Below, in pieces: positions 59,520 through 64,000 of a DNA stretch of 64,000 bases. The DNA comes from CADEED01 sp041395625 (GTDB lineage Bacteria > Pseudomonadota > Gammaproteobacteria > Steroidobacterales > Steroidobacteraceae). The stretch lies in assembly GCA_041395625.1 (NCBI GenBank), contig JAWLAE010000005.1:1-64000 (forward strand), given 5' to 3'. Position 1 is the first letter of the stretch, and each line of letters begins with the position of its first letter. A model generated the notes under the pieces. That model did no database searches, had not been told where the DNA came from, and saw nothing but the letters and a program-made list of their open reading frames with translations. The position numbers and the translations under genes are program-made.

Positions 59520-60929
59520 ATGAAACCCGCTGATGTCATCCAACTGATCAAGGACAAGGAGGTCAAGTTCGTCGACTTCCGCTTCACCGACACCCGCGGC
59601 AAGGAACAACACGTCACGGTGCCCGCCCGGACGATCGACGCCGATCTGTTCAGCGATGGCAAGATGTTCGACGGCTCGTCGATCGCCGGCTGGAAGGGCA
59701 TCAACGAGTCCGACATGATCCTCATGCCCGACGCCAGCACGGCGGTGATCGATCCATTCTTCGAAGAAGTGACGCTCGATATCCGTTGCGACGTGATCGA
59801 GCCCGCGACGATGCAGGGCTACGAGCGCGATCCACGGTCGTTAGGTCGCCGCGCCGAAGCCTATCTCAAGTCGACTGGCATAGCTGATTACGCGCTGTTC
59901 GGCCCGGAGAACGAGTTCTTCATTTTCGACAGCGTGCGCTGGGCATCCGAGATCAATGGTTCGATGTACCACATCGACTCGGTGCAGGGCTCGTGGAACA
60001 GCTCGAAAGAGTATGTCGACGGTAACAAGGGCCATCGCCCGACCGTGAAAGGCGGTTACTTTCCCGTGCCGCCGGTCGATGCCTTCCACGATATTCGCAG
60101 CGCGATGTGCATGGCCTGCGAAGAACTCGGCCTCGTGGTCGAGGTGCATCACCATGAAGTCGCAACTGGCGGGCAGTGCGAGATCGGCATTGGCGCCGGC
60201 CGCCTCGTGCAGAAGGCCGACGAGGTGCAAATCCTGAAATACGCTGTCCACAACGTGGCGGCCGGCTATGGCAAGACGGCAACGTTCATGCCGAAGCCGC
60301 TCGTTGGCGACAATGGCTCAGGCATGCACGTGCATCAGTCCTTGCAGAAGGATGGCAAGGCGCTGTTCGCCGGCGACAAATACGGCGGTCTGTCGGAAAT
60401 GGCGCTGCACTACGTGGGCGGCATCATCAAGCATGCCAAGGCTCTCAACGCCTTCACCAATGCCGGCACTAACAGCTACAAGCGGCTGGTGCCGGGTTTC
60501 GAAGCCCCAGTGATGCTGGCGTACTCGGCGCGCAACCGCTCGGCCTCCATTCGCATTCCATGGATCGCCAATCCGAAGGCGCGCCGTATCGAAGTACGGT
60601 TCCCCGACTCGCTCGCCAATCCGTATTTCGCGTTTGCGGCGATGCTGATGGCAGGCCTCGACGGCATCCAGAACAAGATCAATCCCGGCGATCCGGCCGA
60701 CAAAGACTTGTACGATTTGGCCCCGGAAGAGGCGAAAGCCATTCCGCAGGTGTGCCATTCGCTCGACATGGCGCTCGACAATCTGGACAAGGATCGCGAG
60801 TTCCTAACCCGCGGTGGTGTATTCACTAACGACCTGATCGACGCCTACATCAAACTCAAGATGCAGGAAGTGACGCGCCTCAGGATGAGCACGCATCCGG
60901 CAGAGCTCGATCTGTACTTCAGCGCGTGA
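59520..60929 (+). CDS. glnA: glutamine synthetase type I
   Basis: A 469-residue GSI-beta enzyme, the same length as E. coli GlnA, making glutamine from glutamate and ammonia. FVDFRFTDTRGKEQH, MFDGSSIAGWKGI, FGPENEFFIFD, the catalytic loop NAGTNSYKRLVPGFEAP, and the NRSASIRIP signature are present. The adenylylation tyrosine is kept (KDLYDLAPEEAKAIPQV). ATG 59520 is preceded by GAGGA; an in-frame TTG at 59451 falls inside the sigma-54 promoter and is excluded. A strong terminator follows the gene. Confidence 0.98.
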   Translation: MKPADVIQLIKDKEVKFVDFRFTDTRGKEQHVTVPARTIDADLFSDGKMFDGSSIAGWKGINESDMILMPDASTAVIDPFFEEVTLDIRCDVIEPATMQGYERDPRSLGRRAEAYLKSTGIADYALFGPENEFFIFDSVRWASEINGSMYHIDSVQGSWNSSKEYVDGNKGHRPTVKGGYFPVPPVDAFHDIRSAMCMACEELGLVVEVHHHEVATGGQCEIGIGAGRLVQKADEVQILKYAVHNVAAGYGKTATFMPKPLVGDNGSGMHVHQSLQKDGKALFAGDKYGGLSEMALHYVGGIIKHAKALNAFTNAGTNSYKRLVPGFEAPVMLAYSARNRSASIRIPWIANPKARRIEVRFPDSLANPYFAFAAMLMAGLDGIQNKINPGDPADKDLYDLAPEEAKAIPQVCHSLDMALDNLDKDREFLTRGGVFTNDLIDAYIKLKMQEVTRLRMSTHPAELDLYFSA

Positions 60930-61005
60930 TGCGCGGCCGTCGTCCCGGCCAGTGCGAGCGCGGCGGGACAGCGGCTGGCGCTGCGCGGGCAGTGCAGCAG
61001 TACCA

Positions 61006-61047
61006 GCGGGTGATGAGGATCACGGAACCTCATCACCCGCCTTTGTC
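61006..61047 (+). terminator. terminator-like hairpin after glnA
   Basis: GCGGGTGATGAGG (61006-61018) pairs perfectly with CCTCATCACCCGC (61028-61040) around a nine-base loop, followed by CTTTGTC. Thirteen perfect pairs and a short T-rich tail make it the clearest terminator in the window. It would insulate the highly expressed glnA from the DUF4124-ntrB-ntrC genes. Confidence 0.8.
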
Positions 61048-61082
61048 TAACGATGGTGAAGGGTCTATCCTGAGGCATCGTG

Positions 61083-61691
61083 ATGAACCGCAAGCCACTT
61101 ACCTTATTACTGCTCGGCGCGAGTGCAGCGTTCGTCACTGTGACGGTCGCCCAGGAGCAGAGCGCGCCGGCCGACAAGCAGGTGTACACCACCGTGGGCG
61201 AGCACGGCGAGCGCGTGTACACCGATCAGAAATTGCCCGGTGCGCAACCGATCGAAGTCGACAGCGCACAGACTTACAAGGCCCAACCGCCGCTACCGAA
61301 CGCCGGCGCGCAAAGCGGTCGCGCGTTGGCGCCGGTGCGGCAGGACCCGAATTTCCGCTACGACAGTTGTGGCATCACGCAGCCCAGCAGCGATCAGACA
61401 TTCGTCAACCCGGAGAGCATCATGATCTCCGCACGGGCCACACCCGATGTGCGGCCGGGCGATGTCATGACGATACTCGTGGATGGCAAGGTGGTTGGCA
61501 CGCCTGGCTCGCCTACTGCCAAACTGACGCCCGTGCTGCGCGGCAGCCATGCAGCTTCGGTGGTGATCCGCGATTCGCGCGGTGCGACGCTTTGCACGTC
61601 GCCGACCGTGACCTTCCATGCACGCCAACCAACGGTGAACGCCGGCGAGCGGGCGCGCCAGAATACCTCACAGCCGCGCGTTCGCCCCTGA
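61083..61691 (+). CDS. DUF4124-domain exported protein
   Basis: A 202-residue protein with a signal peptide (MNRKPLTLLLLGASAAFVTVTVA, cut near QEQ). The DUF4124 domain follows: KQVYTTVGEHGERVYTDQKLPGAQPIEV (about 32-60), a small beta-domain that is common in gammaproteobacterial envelope proteins. A proline-rich linker and a second beta-sandwich-like region (ESIMISARATPDVRPGDVMTILVDGKVV) complete it. A DUF4124 gene between glnA and ntrB is a conserved arrangement, but the function is unknown. ATG 61083 is preferred over GTG 61080. Confidence 0.85.
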   Translation: MNRKPLTLLLLGASAAFVTVTVAQEQSAPADKQVYTTVGEHGERVYTDQKLPGAQPIEVDSAQTYKAQPPLPNAGAQSGRALAPVRQDPNFRYDSCGITQPSSDQTFVNPESIMISARATPDVRPGDVMTILVDGKVVGTPGSPTAKLTPVLRGSHAASVVIRDSRGATLCTSPTVTFHARQPTVNAGERARQNTSQPRVRP

Positions 61692-61742
61692 CGACTGCGG
61701 CGACGCCGCGGGCGGTCGCCATACGTCCAGCCGGAGCGCGCC

Positions 61743-62858
61743 ATGCTGGCTGAGCGTTTCGTGCCGTCGGCCATTGCACATTTCGATCCAGCCGATTTGA
61801 TCGGCAGTCTCGCGACCGGTGTCGTGGTGCTGGATGCCGACCTATGCCTGGTGTACGCCAACGTTGCGGCGCAGGATCTATTGGCGGTGAGCATCAATCA
61901 ATCGCGCGGCAGACCGTTCGTGAATCTGCTCGCCGAGCCAGGTGAATTGGCAAATATCCTGCGTCGCTCGTTGCAAGCCGGCGAGGTGTTGGCAGAACGG
62001 GAGCTCGTCGTCCAGCCGCTGGGCGCTAGCCGCGCAGCGCGGGTGATCGATCTCACGATCATGCCACTCGATCTGCAGGAAACCCGCGGCTATCTGCTGC
62101 TCGAGATCAGTGATGCCACGCAGCGGCAACGCATCGCGCGCGACAGCGATCTGCTGGCGCGACTCGACGGCAGCCGGCAGATGGTTCGGCAGCTCGCACA
62201 CGAGATCAAGAACCCGCTCGGCGGTTTACGCGGCGCAGCGCAACTACTCGAGCGCGAACTCGGTGCGCCAGGCTTACGCGAATACACCTCGGTAATCATC
62301 CGCGAAGCAGACCGGCTGACGGCGCTGGTCGACTCCATGTTGGGCCCGGTCCGCGTGCCGCAGAAGTCGGTAGTCAACGTCCATGAGCTCTGTGAGCATG
62401 TGTTTCGTTTGCTGCAGAGCGAAGCGCCAGGCACGGTACTGCTCGAACGGGACTATGATCCGAGCCTGCCGGACGTCACGGTCGATTCGCACCAGATCAT
62501 CCAGGCCCTGCTCAATATCGGTCGTAACGCGCTGCAGGCGATCGGCGAGCGTGGCCATGTCGTCATGCGTACCCGTGCACTCAGCAACATCAGTATCGGC
62601 CCGGTGCGACATCGGCTCGTAGCCAGTGTCGCGATCGAAGACAATGGCACCGGGGTGCCGGCCGCCATTCGCGAGACGCTGTTCTATCCGCTGGTTACCG
62701 GACGCAGCACGGGCACGGGTCTAGGTCTCGCGGTGTCGCAGGAGCTCGTCACGCGCCACGGTGGTTTGATCGAGTACACCAGCAGGCCCGGTGCGACTGT
62801 CTTCACGATTCTCCTGCCGCTTGCGGATCCGGCTTCCCACCATGGATCGGCGGCCTGA
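61743..62858 (+). CDS. ntrB: nitrogen regulation sensor kinase NtrB (GlnL)
   Basis: A 371-residue soluble histidine kinase that phosphorylates or dephosphorylates NtrC according to PII state. An N-terminal PAS domain (LIGSLATGVVVLDADLCLVYAN) precedes the H-box LAHEIKNPLGGLRGAAQLL (His near 156), the N-box IGRNALQAI, G1 IEDNGTGVP and G2 TGRSTGTGLGLAVSQELV. No membrane segment is present, as expected for NtrB. ntrC follows immediately (stop TGA then ATG after one base). Confidence 0.95.
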   Translation: MLAERFVPSAIAHFDPADLIGSLATGVVVLDADLCLVYANVAAQDLLAVSINQSRGRPFVNLLAEPGELANILRRSLQAGEVLAERELVVQPLGASRAARVIDLTIMPLDLQETRGYLLLEISDATQRQRIARDSDLLARLDGSRQMVRQLAHEIKNPLGGLRGAAQLLERELGAPGLREYTSVIIREADRLTALVDSMLGPVRVPQKSVVNVHELCEHVFRLLQSEAPGTVLLERDYDPSLPDVTVDSHQIIQALLNIGRNALQAIGERGHVVMRTRALSNISIGPVRHRLVASVAIEDNGTGVPAAIRETLFYPLVTGRSTGTGLGLAVSQELVTRHGGLIEYTSRPGATVFTILLPLADPASHHGSAA

Positions 62859-62859
62859 G

Positions 62860-64000
62860 ATGACGGCTACCACCACAGCGCCGCTGCAGGTCTGGCTGGT
62901 CGAAGACGATGCATCGATACGTTGGGTACTCGAGCGGGCACTGCAGAACGGCGGCATGCAGATGCGCGCCTTCGAGGCAGCCGAGCCCGCGCTGGCCGCA
63001 CTGGCGGCGGAAACGCCCGACGTGCTGCTAACCGACATACGCATGCCTGGCAAGTCGGGGCTCGACCTGCTGAAGGAAGTGCGCACGCGGCAGCCGCAGT
63101 TGCCCGTGATCGTCATGACGGCACATTCCGATCTGCCGAGCGCAGTCTCTGCCTACGAAGGCGGCGCGTTCGAGTATCTGCCGAAGCCGTTCGATATCGA
63201 TCATGCCGTGGAGCTGGTGCGGCGCGCCGGCAGCAATGCTCGCCGTGACGACGTGCCGCAGACCGAGTTGCCACGCATGCCGGAGTTGTTAGGCCGCGCG
63301 CCGGCGATGCAGACCGTTTTTCGCGCCATCGGACGACTGGCGAAGTCGAGCGTCCAGGTACTGATCACGGGCGAATCCGGCACCGGTAAAGAGCTCGTGG
63401 CGCGGGCGTTGCACGAGCACAGCCCGCGCGCCGGCAAACCCTTCGTAGCGCTCAACAGCGCAGCCATCCCGGCCGAGCTGCTCGAATCCGAGTTGTTCGG
63501 CCACGAACGCGGCGCCTACACCGGAGCGGACACGCAGCGGCGCGGACGCTTCGAGCAGGCCAGCGGCGGCACGCTGTTTCTCGATGAAATCGGTGACATG
63601 CCGATCGCGCTGCAAACCCGGCTGCTGCGGGTGCTCGCCGAGGGTGAGTTCTACCGGGTCGGCGGCCAGACGTCGATACGTGTCGACGTCCGCGTGATCG
63701 CCGCGACACATCAGAACCTGGAGCAGCGCGTGGCGCGCGGCGACTTTCGCGAAGACCTGTTCCATCGGCTGAACGTCATTCGAATCGAGCTTCCGCCGCT
63801 GCGCCAGCGGGCAGAGGACATTCCGGCCTTGCTCGCGCACTATCTCGCGCAGGCAGCTACCGAGCTCGGCACGGGAACCAAAACTCTCGCGGCCGACGCC
63901 GAGGAGCGGCTGGTGAGGCACTCGTGGCCCGGCAATGTGCGTGAACTGGTGAATCTGTGTCGCCGACTCGTGGCACTGGCACCGGGTAGTGTGATCGAGC
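62860..64000 (+). CDS. ntrC: nitrogen regulation response regulator NtrC, 3' end missing
   Basis: About 380 residues are present before the window ends. The receiver domain has EDD near residue 14, the phospho-acceptor Asp in LLTDIRMPGKSG, and Lys in LPKPFD. The sigma-54-interacting AAA+ domain shows Walker A GESGTGKE, the GAYTGAD form of the GAFTGA loop, Walker B TLFLDEIGDMP, and the arginine finger region FREDLFHRL. The C-terminal DNA-binding domain is cut off. ATG 62860 is one base after the ntrB stop; ATG 62842 is also in frame. It should bind the palindrome upstream of glnA. Confidence 0.96.
   Translation, partial: MTATTTAPLQVWLVEDDASIRWVLERALQNGGMQMRAFEAAEPALAALAAETPDVLLTDIRMPGKSGLDLLKEVRTRQPQLPVIVMTAHSDLPSAVSAYEGGAFEYLPKPFDIDHAVELVRRAGSNARRDDVPQTELPRMPELLGRAPAMQTVFRAIGRLAKSSVQVLITGESGTGKELVARALHEHSPRAGKPFVALNSAAIPAELLESELFGHERGAYTGADTQRRGRFEQASGGTLFLDEIGDMPIALQTRLLRVLAEGEFYRVGGQTSIRVDVRVIAATHQNLEQRVARGDFREDLFHRLNVIRIELPPLRQRAEDIPALLAHYLAQAATELGTGTKTLAADAEERLVRHSWPGNVRELVNLCRRLVALAPGSVIE

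Noticed and set aside
1..64000. Repeated GTTAG/CTAAC pentamers, often as TTGTTAG in Leu-Leu-Ala or Leu-Leu-Val contexts
   Set aside because: A hand count gave roughly 60, close to the number expected by chance for this pentamer on two strands of 64 kb at this base composition. They look striking mainly because TTA codons are rare here.
1..64000. tRNA, rRNA, CRISPR, insertion sequences and prophage genes
   Set aside because: No cloverleaf, rRNA segment, regular repeat-spacer series, transposase or phage gene could be supported on either strand.

Overview
The window is a continuous, GC-rich bacterial chromosome segment that spans the replication origin. Gene content points to a gammaproteobacterium near the Xanthomonadales/Nevskiales (Steroidobacter-like) branch. 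The evidence is the gammaproteobacterial yidC-yidD-rnpA-rpmH / dnaA-dnaN-recF-gyrB block, glnA-DUF4124-ntrB-ntrC, two-subunit glyQS, trkA-trkH, and a xanthomonadin-type aryl polyene cluster with a XanB2 chorismatase. The genus is an inference. I saw no rRNA, tRNA, CRISPR array, insertion sequence or prophage.

Layout. 0-9.3 kb: AI-2E/PerM-family permease, uvrD, pyrF, trkA-trkH, and a two-gene TRAP permease with no binding-protein gene. 9.3-12.0 kb (minus strand): CBS protein and otsB-otsA for trehalose synthesis. 12.1-17.3 kb: a CheD-like protein that has lost its catalytic Cys, a DUF885 protein, a Rieske-flavodoxin fusion, and an OppA-like lipoprotein overlapping the end of mnmG. 17.2-26.0 kb: mnmG, a TAP-type hydrolase coupled to an ABC-2 exporter, a small HExxH protein, mnmE, and a hydrolase with a beta-helix-like tail, followed by a long inverted repeat. 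26.3-35.1 kb: origin block. The dnaA-dnaN gap (30235-30461) looks like oriC, with DnaA boxes followed by a DnaA-trio-like tract.

35.1-54.3 kb: a complete-looking type II aryl polyene pigment cluster. The plus-strand operon, starting 38 bp after gyrB, has a COG4648 membrane protein, dehydratase, acyltransferase, LolA-like protein, MMPL exporter and second dehydratase. A minus-strand operon has an ACP, a periplasmic protein, a ketosynthase, a chain-length factor and a halogenase-like flavoenzyme. A divergent plus-strand operon has a second halogenase-like flavoenzyme, xanB2 and tag. A last minus-strand operon has an acyltransferase, second ACP, glycosyltransferase, thioesterase, ketoreductase, ketosynthase and acyl-ACP ligase, with a phosphopantetheinyl transferase divergent from it. 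XanB2 would supply 3-hydroxybenzoate from chorismate. The ligase and ACPs would prime chain growth, KS/CLF/KR/DH would build the polyene, and the acyltransferases, GT2, LolA-like and MMPL proteins would anchor and move it to the outer membrane. The two flavoenzymes could halogenate it.

54.3-59.5 kb: glyQ-glyS-plsC and a RES-Xre toxin-antitoxin module with repeated operator half-sites. 59.4-64 kb: glnA with a sigma-54 promoter and NtrC site, a strong terminator, a DUF4124 protein, ntrB, and ntrC cut by the window end.
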